Assembly (NCBI GenBank): GCA_021767325.1
Contig: JAASTM010000204.1
Location: 1 to 5,371 of the forward strand
Reading direction: 5' to 3'
Length of the DNA stretch: 5,371 bases
Source: Spirochaetales bacterium
GTDB lineage: Bacteria; Spirochaetota; Spirochaetia; DSM-16054; Sediminispirochaetaceae
This document shows, one piece after another, positions 1-5,371 of this stretch. Numbering within the stretch: position 1 is the stretch's first letter; every line of letters starts with the position of its first letter. The notes below the pieces were generated by a model. It did no database searches. It worked only from the letters and a program-made list of their open reading frames with translations, and had not been told where the DNA came from. The translations under genes were made by a program, and so were the position numbers.

Positions 1-546
1 TATATGCTGATGTTTACCCCCTTTGTACTGCTGGTGTTCGGGGTGCTCGGTGTGTACCCTCTTATTCAGGAGAGACGGCACCGAATCTGGATCTGGGCGG
101 CCGTAACCTACGTGGTTACCCTGAGTCTGGAGATCATCGGCGTGCACACCGGGAAGGTTTTCGGGGCTTATTACTACGGCGATGTGCTGGGGCTGAAGCT
201 GGCGGATGTGCCGCTGGTTATCGGCTTCAACTGGGTGATTGTGGTGCTGGGAGCGGCCCGTTTCAGCGAACGCATCACCGGCTCGCCGCTACTCACTGCC
301 CTGATAGTAGGGGGGATCTGTGTAGTGTACGATTTTGCTCTCGAGCCAGTGGCCATCGGTTTGGATTACTGGCAGTGGACCGGGGGGCATATTCCATTGC
401 AAAATTATGCCGCCTGGTTTCTGATAGCGGCTGTGGCCGGATGGGCCTACCGGAGGATGGGCCTGACCGCCGAGACCCGCCTGCCTGAATGGTATGTGGG
501 GGTTCAGTTTATATTTTTTATTGGATTACAAATACTGGTTGTATGA
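1..546 (+). CDS. cruF: Carotenoid biosynthesis protein, CruF/DUF422 family (5' end outside window)
   Basis: This integral membrane protein matches the CruF/DUF422 family. Characterised members add water to the 1',2' double bond of acyclic carotenoid ends, for example on gamma-carotene or C50 bacterioruberin precursors. Family signatures, numbered from the ATG at position 4, are EIIGVHTG (43-50) followed by FGAYYYG, VPLVIGFNW (69-77), DFALEPVA (110-117), DYWQW (121-125) and PLQNYAAWF (131-139). Hydrophobic helices fill the rest. The frame is open to the first base of the window. The 180 residues seen are shorter than I expect for the family (roughly 210-300), and a leading membrane helix seems missing, so the ATG at 4 is probably internal and the gene truncated by the window edge. 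It ends 13 nt before the prenyl synthase gene, indicating an operon. The family call is firm; the exact substrate (gamma-carotene, torulene, lycopene or other) is not readable here. Confidence 0.87.
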   Translation, partial: YMLMFTPFVLLVFGVLGVYPLIQERRHRIWIWAAVTYVVTLSLEIIGVHTGKVFGAYYYGDVLGLKLADVPLVIGFNWVIVVLGAARFSERITGSPLLTALIVGGICVVYDFALEPVAIGLDYWQWTGGHIPLQNYAAWFLIAAVAGWAYRRMGLTAETRLPEWYVGVQFIFFIGLQILVV

Positions 547-550
547 TGCT

Positions 551-555
551 GGAGG
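551..555 (+). promoter_or_regulatory. Ribosome binding site of the prenyl synthase gene
   Basis: GGAGG lies 4 nt before the ATG at 560, inside the 13-nt gap after the cruF stop. The spacing is slightly short but the match to the Shine-Dalgarno core is strong. It decides the start: the longer open frame from 494 would overlap cruF by 53 nt and lacks such a site. Confidence 0.75.
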
Positions 556-559
556 CTTC

Positions 560-1654
560 ATGAAAGAGTTTTTCGCACAACAGAAAAAGGTTATTACCCA
601 TTATTTAGATGAGTTTCTCGGTGTAAAGAAAGACGACCTGAACCGTGTTCACACTATGGGTGGTGAGAGCGCAGAACGCCTCCGCGATTTTGCGGCCAAG
701 GGAAAGATGCTGCGCGGCGGTCTGGTGGCTCTGGCCTATTTCCTCACCCACAGCGAGGCGGCCGGGAGCGAGCAAGAGGGCGAATCTACGGTACCTCCCC
801 GTATGGTCAGCGCCGCCGGCGGAGCTATGGAGCTGTATCAGTCTGCCTTTCTGGTTCACGATGATATCATGGACCGTGACGAAAAACGGCGGGGAAGTCA
901 GTCGGTCTATTCACAGTACGTGTCGTTAGCTGAATCACAGCGGTTCCGCGACGCCTATCATACCGGCGAGGCCCTGGGGATCTGTGTGGGGGATATCGCC
1001 TTTTTCCTGGCCTTTGAAATACTGTCTGAAATTGCGGTGTCAACCGGTAATACGGAGCTGCATGCCCTCTGCAGCCGCGAGCTTTCATATGTCGGGGTTG
1101 CCCAGATGCTGGATGTGTACTGGAGTCAGGACACCGCTGCTGTAAGCGAAAAAGAGGTATTCGATTTGTACCGCTATAAAACCGGCCGCTATACCTTTTC
1201 GCTGCCGCTGCTGTGCGGAGGCCATTTGGCTGGTGCCTCCCAGAAGCAGCTGGACGATCTGGAGAGAATCGGTGAGCTGCTGGGGATTGTGTTTCAACTG
1301 AAAGATGATGAACTGGGTTTGTTCGGGGATGAATCCCAGCTCGGCAAACCCATCGGCTCGGATATCACCGAAGGGAAAAAGACCCTGTTTTATGTAGCGC
1401 TGATGGAGAAGGCTAACCCTGAGGAAAAGGCAGAGCTGGAGAGTCTCTTCGGCCGCAGCGAGGTATCTGAAAAAGAAGTAGAGTATGTACGGTCGGTGGT
1501 GGAGCGACACGGTATTCGCGCCAGAGTGCTGGATATCTGCCGCCGTTACGCTGAAGAGGCGCGCGAGCTGATAGAGGGTATGGATGGGGTCTCGCCTAGG
1601 TATCAGCAGATACTCACCGACCTGCTCGACTACAGCCTCGAGCGCACCAGCTAG
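560..1654 (+). CDS. Trans-prenyl diphosphate synthase (class I; probable geranylgeranyl or farnesyl diphosphate synthase)
   Basis: This 364-residue soluble enzyme condenses isopentenyl diphosphate with allylic diphosphates. Visible family motifs are GKMLRGG (48-54, diphosphate-binding), the first Asp-rich motif DDIMD (101-105) followed by KRRG, the KTGRYTFSLP block (207-216), the second Asp-rich motif DDELG in QLKDDELGLFGD (247-257), and GKPIGSDITEGKKT (262-275) with its conserved lysines. The active site therefore looks complete. The last position of the second motif is G rather than D (DDxxD), which I recall as common in archaeal-type GGPP synthases and not a defect. The residues 4 and 5 before the first DD are F97 and A96, which bear on chain length but do not settle it. 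A C20 product is favoured because the gene follows a carotenoid hydratase by 13 nt. The ATG at 560 is chosen because GGAGG precedes it. The TAG stop shares CTAG with the stop of the convergent gene. Confidence 0.92.
   Translation: MKEFFAQQKKVITHYLDEFLGVKKDDLNRVHTMGGESAERLRDFAAKGKMLRGGLVALAYFLTHSEAAGSEQEGESTVPPRMVSAAGGAMELYQSAFLVHDDIMDRDEKRRGSQSVYSQYVSLAESQRFRDAYHTGEALGICVGDIAFFLAFEILSEIAVSTGNTELHALCSRELSYVGVAQMLDVYWSQDTAAVSEKEVFDLYRYKTGRYTFSLPLLCGGHLAGASQKQLDDLERIGELLGIVFQLKDDELGLFGDESQLGKPIGSDITEGKKTLFYVALMEKANPEEKAELESLFGRSEVSEKEVEYVRSVVERHGIRARVLDICRRYAEEARELIEGMDGVSPRYQQILTDLLDYSLERTS
1651..1654. other. Tail-to-tail overlap of two convergent genes at a shared CTAG
   Basis: The prenyl synthase ends with TAG at 1652-1654 on the + strand. 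The DUF92 gene ends with TAG at 1653-1651 on the - strand. Both stops are read from the self-complementary tetramer CTAG, so the two operons overlap by 4 bp and no room is left for a terminator between them. Confidence 0.95.
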
Positions 1655-2550
1655 AACAGTACAGGTACAGAGGGCAGGGGAAGAGCTGCTGTCAAAAGAA
1701 GTCCCGCCGCTGCAGCGGCGCTCACACTCAACAGATTCACCGTGTCGTTGTTGATTCGATGATATCCCTTGATCAGCGTGTTCTGCCTGTTGCCGCTCTG
1801 CGGCCGCTCCGTGTGCTCTCCCGATACCGAGCAGATGTATTCGGCCTGCAGGCTTGCACCTAGGAGGCTGTCGATTACTGACCCCAGAAAGCCGCATACA
1901 GTTACTATAGCTGCCACTGCAATGGTAAAGAACACCACCGGGACCAGCCCGGAGTCCGGACCGGCTGCCGAACCGGTTGCCGACAGACTCCCCGCAGCAG
2001 CTGAAAGCAGCACGCCAACACTGCTTACTACGGCAATGAAGGCCGCTCCGGCGGCCGAAGCTATGAAACCGAGGCCTGTGATGCCGCCACTGGCACCGGT
2101 GGGCAGTACATCTCCGGTAAGAATAGAGGTCGGCCGGCGAGCAGAGAGCATCCCGATTTCTCCGGCCCAGGTGTCGGCATTCGCTGCGGCGAAAGCTGCT
2201 GAAAAAGCGGCCAGAAACGCGGGGTGGGGATGGACCAGGTACAGCAGGGCCGCCGCCGCGCCGGGACCGGTATTTGATACGACCTGGATTCCGTCCCGGC
2301 GCCCATGCTTGGCGTGCCGGGAGGTACTGTTCGCTTTGACCTCCTGCTTGAAGCGGCCGAGCAGGGTTGAAGAGATAAAAAAGGAACCCAGATGCAGCCA
2401 GAACCAAATCCCGCCGCTCAGGTAGATAATCAGGCCGATAATAAAACCGGTTACGGCACCTGATATCGAGACGGACTGCCGTTTAAAGGCTGCTGCTGCC
2501 AGCAGCAGGTTTATCCCGCTGCCGAGGATTAATCGGGCAAGTATTTCCAT
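1651..2550 (-). CDS. DUF92/TMEM19 family membrane protein, VTE6 (phytyl-phosphate kinase)-like
   Basis: This polytopic membrane protein (299 residues from the ATG at 2550) belongs to the DUF92/TMEM19 family. Its one well-characterised member is plant VTE6, which phosphorylates phytyl-phosphate to phytyl-diphosphate using a nucleotide. Family signatures are RRDGIQVVSNTG (84-95), ANADTWAGEIG (123-133), the PTGASGGITGLGF loop (150-162), GSVIDSLLGASLQ (223-235) and the C-terminal NNDTVNLLS (267-275). Hydrophobic Ala/Ile/Leu-rich stretches alternate with these polar motifs. Residues about 183-203 form an Ala/Ser/Gly-rich loop that looks like an insertion. An in-frame GTG at 2574 would add 8 residues and overlap the upstream kinase gene by 17 bp. 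I prefer the ATG at 2550, 7 nt after that gene's stop, because MEILARLILG is a family-like beginning. Neither start has a clear Shine-Dalgarno site, so translation probably depends on coupling. The family is secure; the activity and substrate are inferred from VTE6 and from the adjacent VTE5-like gene. Confidence 0.88.
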   Translation of the reverse strand: MEILARLILGSGINLLLAAAAFKRQSVSISGAVTGFIIGLIIYLSGGIWFWLHLGSFFISSTLLGRFKQEVKANSTSRHAKHGRRDGIQVVSNTGPGAAAALLYLVHPHPAFLAAFSAAFAAANADTWAGEIGMLSARRPTSILTGDVLPTGASGGITGLGFIASAAGAAFIAVVSSVGVLLSAAAGSLSATGSAAGPDSGLVPVVFFTIAVAAIVTVCGFLGSVIDSLLGASLQAEYICSVSGEHTERPQSGNRQNTLIKGYHRINNDTVNLLSVSAAAAAGLLLTAALPLPSVPVLF

Positions 2551-2557
2551 ATAGTGA

Positions 2558-3262
2558 TTATAACAGTAATCCACCGGCTGCGGAAAACAGAAAAGCGCTC
2601 AGAATGGGCACAGTGATATTGTCAAAACCCCGCGGGGTAAGCAGCTCGATCAGGCTTGCGCCTGTGGCGACTATAATGCTCACTCCGGCGGCGCCTGAAA
2701 ACCCGTCGAAGCCTGAAAAGCCGGGAGCGCCGGAACCGAGGGTGGCTACGAGCATGACGGTGATAAAGGAAGTAATCAGCATAGTGCTGCTGCCGAGTAG
2801 AGTTTTACGGGTGTTCCATGGGCCGAGTTTTATTTTATGCCGGCCGAAGTGGCCGCCGATCAGGGCTGCCAGCCCGTCACCATAGCCCATAATTAGTATG
2901 CCGGCCGCTCCGGCGCTCAGCGGCAGGTAGCCGTTGAAACACAGCAGTACCAGTACCAGCAGTGAAATGGGAAAGTAGATGGTTCCCAGATTATCCCGCG
3001 GTACATCGTCCTCCATAGCCGGAAAGAGGTGCTGTTTGTAAGAAATGGTGTTGATGATAATGAAGCTGATCGGGCCGATTACGGCGATGTAGGCGTGTTC
3101 CATGAAGTTCATGGCAATCAGCCACCAGTTCGACACGCCGATATGGATTACCTTCCGGCTCACCTCGCCTGAAACGAAGCCGAAACTGAGCAGGAAGGTC
3201 GCGATTCCGATGATTGCAAATACGAATCCGAAGGAGAGAAACAGCGCTGCTATCTCATTCAT
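2558..3262 (-). CDS. Phytol kinase (VTE5)/dolichol kinase-family membrane protein
   Basis: This 234-residue polytopic membrane protein resembles the CTP-dependent polyprenol/phytol kinase family (plant VTE5, eukaryotic SEC59 and DGK1 relatives). Such enzymes phosphorylate a lipid alcohol at the membrane. Signatures are SRKVIHIG (35-42), RDNLGTIYFP (89-98), MGYGDGLAALIGGHFGRHKI (125-144), KTLLGSSTM (153-161) and IELLTPRGFDNITVPI (205-220); the final DNxTVP block is typical of the VTE5-like branch. About six to seven hydrophobic segments separate these motifs. A Gly/Ser/Phe-rich loop (176-193) sits before the last motif. The ATG at 3262 overlaps the M23 gene's 3' end by 8 bp, with AAAAGG 6 nt upstream. 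The stop is 7 nt before the DUF92 gene. Pairing of VTE5-like and VTE6-like genes argues for consecutive phosphorylation of an isoprenoid alcohol, though other lipid alcohols cannot be excluded. Confidence 0.87.
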   Translation of the reverse strand: MNEIAALFLSFGFVFAIIGIATFLLSFGFVSGEVSRKVIHIGVSNWWLIAMNFMEHAYIAVIGPISFIIINTISYKQHLFPAMEDDVPRDNLGTIYFPISLLVLVLLCFNGYLPLSAGAAGILIMGYGDGLAALIGGHFGRHKIKLGPWNTRKTLLGSSTMLITSFITVMLVATLGSGAPGFSGFDGFSGAAGVSIIVATGASLIELLTPRGFDNITVPILSAFLFSAAGGLLL

Positions 3263-4748
3263 TCGCAGCCTTTTCTTCCGGATAAGGATTTACTTTATCG
3301 TAGTATGCATTGCCGTCACTGTAGCGCCCGGACGGCCGGTAGACCCGTACTTCGAAGTGGAGGTGCGGTCCGGTAGATTTTCCCGAGTCGCTGATTGAGC
3401 TAATGAATTGATTGGCCTCTACATGAGTACCGGGCTTAACTGCCGTAGCTTTGTCCAGATGGGCGTAATAAGTAGACCATTTCTGCGCATCCGGATAGGC
3501 GTCTTTTACTGCATCGGTCATGGGGTGCTCGATTTCTATAAACCAGCCGTAGCGGTTGTTGAAGCCGTGATCGATTACAGTCCCCTCATACGCGGAAACC
3601 ACATCTCCCGGCGGGTTGCCTTCACGAATGATCTCGCCGGCCTGGTTCACATACGCTATGTTGCTCACGTTGATGATATCGACTGCAAAGTGCGGGGTGA
3701 CGCCGCCGGTGCCGACCGGATCCTCACGCCGTTTCATGTACCCGTCGGTAATGCGAAAACCACGGCCGTCGTTTTTTTCATCCTCCAGCTTGACCGGATG
3801 CAGCATCCCTTCAAAAGCGGGCCTGAAATTCGAGAGAGGTATAACGGACTGGCGGTTGGTCGCCAGAAAGATGCGGGCCTGATACTCTTCGGTGGGCAGG
3901 CGGCTCATTTCATAGAAAACCTCGCTGTAGGTGGAGGCCTGCTGGATATTGTTGGCAATTAAATTGTACGCCTTTTTGCGGGCGGGAAGGTACCCGGCCA
4001 GCTCTTCGGCCATACGCTTCACAGTTACATAGGCGTTTTGACGGTCGAATTTGAAGTTTTTGCGGTTTTCATGCAGATTGTTGATCAGGGTCAGGATTTC
4101 GTTCTCCGTATTGGAAATGAAATCCTGTACCTGGTGGTCCATCTGGCTTGTGTATTCACGCAGCGAGGTGCTCATTTTCCGTTCCAGACTCTCTACCCGC
4201 AGGATGTGAACCCCTATCAGCAGGAGGATACCGGCTGCCATTGCAGCTGCAGTATAGGCTACCGAGTGGCGGGCGAAGGAGCGGGTAAAGCGGGTGAAAA
4301 CTCCGGTCCGCTGCAGATCGCTGTCGCTGGGAACTTCGATCGAGAGATGGGAAGGTGCGGATGCCGCTGTTTCGGCAAAATAGGGGCCGCTGCGTGACTG
4401 GAGTGTGAGCAGAATTTCCAGCCGGCGTTCGAAATCGTCCATTTGAGGTCTTACTGCAGTGTAAGGCACTGCCCGGCTGAAGTGTTCAAGGGCAGCTACG
4501 AACCAGTGAGATTCTCTACGGAAGGTCCATGAGCGGTACAATATCTGACCCCGCACCTCGGAGGAGAAGATCTCCTGAACAAAAAACTCGTCGTTATGCA
4601 CTTTGACTACCGACACGAAATAGGTAGCCGGTGTAATTCCGTTGATGGTGCAGCGTACCGGCTTAGTGGAAAAAGCGTTTTCCTCACCAAGCCATTCCAT
4701 GAAAATTTGTACTATTTTCTTTGTTTTCTCTTGTAAATCAATTGACAT
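3255..4748 (-). CDS. Membrane-anchored M23 family metallopeptidase with an uncharacterised N-terminal domain
   Basis: This 497-residue protein is probably a cell-wall endopeptidase or amidase-type factor acting in the periplasm. Residues 1-160 form a soluble domain I do not recognise, with no signal peptide. Residues about 162-182 are a single membrane helix, preceded by arginines (153, 156, 160), which suggests an N-in orientation. Residues about 185-250 are charged and helical, probably coiled coil. The C-terminal M23 (LytM) domain carries the zinc and catalytic set: H353 and D357 in HFAVD, H430 in YYAHLD, and H462/H464 in GPHLHFEVR. All expected ligands are present, so it should be active rather than an EnvC/NlpD-like degenerate activator. 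Between HFAVD and the GTV strand (389-391) there are about 30 residues, longer than in typical M23 domains. AAGGGA precedes the ATG by 8 nt. The gene starts 36 nt after the EAL gene and overlaps the next gene by 8 bp. Confidence 0.9.
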   Translation of the reverse strand: MSIDLQEKTKKIVQIFMEWLGEENAFSTKPVRCTINGITPATYFVSVVKVHNDEFFVQEIFSSEVRGQILYRSWTFRRESHWFVAALEHFSRAVPYTAVRPQMDDFERRLEILLTLQSRSGPYFAETAASAPSHLSIEVPSDSDLQRTGVFTRFTRSFARHSVAYTAAAMAAGILLLIGVHILRVESLERKMSTSLREYTSQMDHQVQDFISNTENEILTLINNLHENRKNFKFDRQNAYVTVKRMAEELAGYLPARKKAYNLIANNIQQASTYSEVFYEMSRLPTEEYQARIFLATNRQSVIPLSNFRPAFEGMLHPVKLEDEKNDGRGFRITDGYMKRREDPVGTGGVTPHFAVDIINVSNIAYVNQAGEIIREGNPPGDVVSAYEGTVIDHGFNNRYGWFIEIEHPMTDAVKDAYPDAQKWSTYYAHLDKATAVKPGTHVEANQFISSISDSGKSTGPHLHFEVRVYRPSGRYSDGNAYYDKVNPYPEEKAANE

Positions 4749-4756
4749 ACTAATAA

Positions 4757-4762
4757 TCCCTT
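4757..4762 (-). promoter_or_regulatory. Ribosome binding site of the M23 peptidase gene
   Basis: Read on the - strand, AAGGGA lies 8 nt before the ATG at 4748 and supports that start. The whole gap to the EAL stop is 36 nt. It holds an AT-rich stretch (AAAATATAAG) but no convincing -35/-10 pair or terminator hairpin, so read-through from the EAL gene is likely. Confidence 0.65.
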
Positions 4763-4784
4763 ATATTTTCGGGCCTTTTCCGGG

Positions 4785-5371
4785 TTACATGAGCAGTGAA
4801 TAGTTCTTGTCTATGCGTGTAATCAGTTCATTTAGTGGAAGCGGCTTGCTGTAGTAATAACCCTGGATGTAATCACATCCGACAGCCTTAAGATACTCAA
4901 CCTGGGCCTTTGTTTCAACACCCTCGGCGACGACTTTCATCCCCACGGCATGTGACATCGAAATAATGGCCTGCACAATGGCCTTATCTCCATGGCCTCC
5001 GGGGATGTCGTCGATAAACGACTTGTCTATTTTCAGTGTGTGCGATTTGAAGCGCTTTATATAAGCCAGTGAACTGTAGCCGGTGCCGAAATCATCGATT
5101 GAGGTTTTAACCCCCATCCGGCCGAGCTCTTCCATCATGTATTGGGCCGATTCAATGTTGGAAATGGCAGCGTTTTCAGTGATCTCTATGTTCAGCTTGG
5201 TCGGATCAATGCCGGTTTCGTCAATGACATTCTGAACCTGGTTTATCAGAGATGCGTCCTGGAACTGTTTGCCGGAGATATTGACAGCTACTGATATCTC
5301 CTGAAAACCCCCTTGATGCAGCTTGTGGATTTCTCGGCAGGCTTTACTCAGTATCTGCCGGCCCAGCGGAA
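4785..5371 (-). CDS. EAL-domain cyclic-di-GMP phosphodiesterase, C-terminal part (5' end outside window)
   Basis: The frame is open from the window edge (first whole codon at 5369-5367) to the TAA at 4785, giving 194 residues, so the ATG at 5138 is internal. EAL domains hydrolyse c-di-GMP to pGpG. Motifs in the visible part, numbered from the first whole codon, are VAVNIS (27-32, metal-binding Asn), IEITEN (61-66), IDDFGTGYSSLAYIK (91-105, with the Asp pair and loop 6), LKIDKSFI (112-119, catalytic Lys), VVAEGVET (146-153) and QGYYYSKPLP (169-178). The residues needed for catalysis that fall in the window are intact, so it is predicted to be active. The EAL tripeptide itself and any N-terminal GGDEF, PAS or sensory domains lie beyond the edge. 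The protein ends 16 residues after the SKPLP motif, so nothing follows the EAL domain. It is probably the first visible gene of the - strand transcription unit. Confidence 0.93.
   Translation of the reverse strand, partial: PLGRQILSKACREIHKLHQGGFQEISVAVNISGKQFQDASLINQVQNVIDETGIDPTKLNIEITENAAISNIESAQYMMEELGRMGVKTSIDDFGTGYSSLAYIKRFKSHTLKIDKSFIDDIPGGHGDKAIVQAIISMSHAVGMKVVAEGVETKAQVEYLKAVGCDYIQGYYYSKPLPLNELITRIDKNYSLLM

Noticed and set aside
494..559. An upstream start at 494 for the prenyl synthase, adding 22 residues.
   Set aside because: It would overlap cruF by 53 nt, the added residues are unlike the family N terminus, and the ATG at 560 has GGAGG in front of it.
1705..1720. The GC palindrome as an intrinsic terminator for the + strand operon.
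   Set aside because: No T-run follows it on either strand, and it is explained by an alanine-coding run inside the DUF92 gene.
1085..2407. A 440-codon open frame on the - strand spanning the DUF92 gene and the antisense of the prenyl synthase.
   Set aside because: It crosses two genes with clear family motifs. Its translation is rich in Arg, Ser and Gly with no recognisable domain, and it reflects GC-rich codon bias in the true frames.
1769..2425. A 218-codon open frame on the + strand opposite the DUF92 gene.
   Set aside because: It lies wholly antisense to a gene with conserved motifs and is a low-complexity Ala/Pro/Arg product, so it is a shadow frame.
3408..3962. A 184-codon open frame on the + strand opposite the M23 peptidase.
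   Set aside because: It has no recognisable motif or ribosome binding site and lies fully antisense to the well-supported M23 gene.
4749..4784. A promoter between the EAL and M23 genes.
   Set aside because: Only a loose AT-rich stretch is present, with no matching -35 element, and the 36-nt gap fits co-transcription.
5136..5138. The ATG at 5138 as the start of a short 117-residue EAL protein.
   Set aside because: The frame continues upstream to the window edge with conserved EAL-domain sequence (VAVNIS, IEITEN), so this Met is internal.

Overview
The window is a compact stretch of about 5.4 kb of bacterial DNA, GC-moderate to GC-rich. It holds six protein-coding genes and almost no intergenic space. 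Both outermost genes run off the window. I see no RNA gene, mobile element, CRISPR array or clear intrinsic terminator. The M23 peptidase with an N-terminal domain and one membrane anchor, plus carotenoid genes, suggest a pigmented Gram-negative-type bacterium. A free-living spirochaete of the Spirochaeta/Alkalispirochaeta kind is my best guess, but the sequence alone does not prove it.

Layout: on the + strand, the C-terminal part of a CruF-type (DUF422) carotenoid hydratase (1-546) is followed after 13 nt by a complete class I trans-prenyl diphosphate synthase (560-1654), probably a GGPP or FPP synthase. The - strand carries, in transcription order, the C-terminal two thirds of an EAL-domain c-di-GMP phosphodiesterase (window edge to 4785), a membrane-anchored M23 metallopeptidase (4748-3255), a phytol kinase (VTE5)-like membrane protein (3262-2558) and a DUF92/TMEM19 (VTE6)-like membrane protein (2550 or 2574 down to 1651). 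The last three genes overlap or nearly touch, so they look like one translationally coupled operon. The two gene sets converge tail to tail, and their TAG stop codons share the palindrome CTAG at 1651-1654.

How the genes fit together: the + strand pair makes and uses C15/C20 prenyl diphosphates for carotenoids. The last two genes of the - strand operon resemble the two plant enzymes that successively phosphorylate phytol, VTE5 giving phytyl-P and VTE6 giving phytyl-PP. Together they would turn a free isoprenoid alcohol (phytol, geranylgeraniol or farnesol) back into a diphosphate. This placement suggests a two-step isoprenoid-alcohol salvage module beside a carotenoid locus. It is the most interesting reading of the window, and its function is inferred, not shown. 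The M23 peptidase and the EAL protein have no evident link to isoprenoids; shared transcription is the only sign of a connection.
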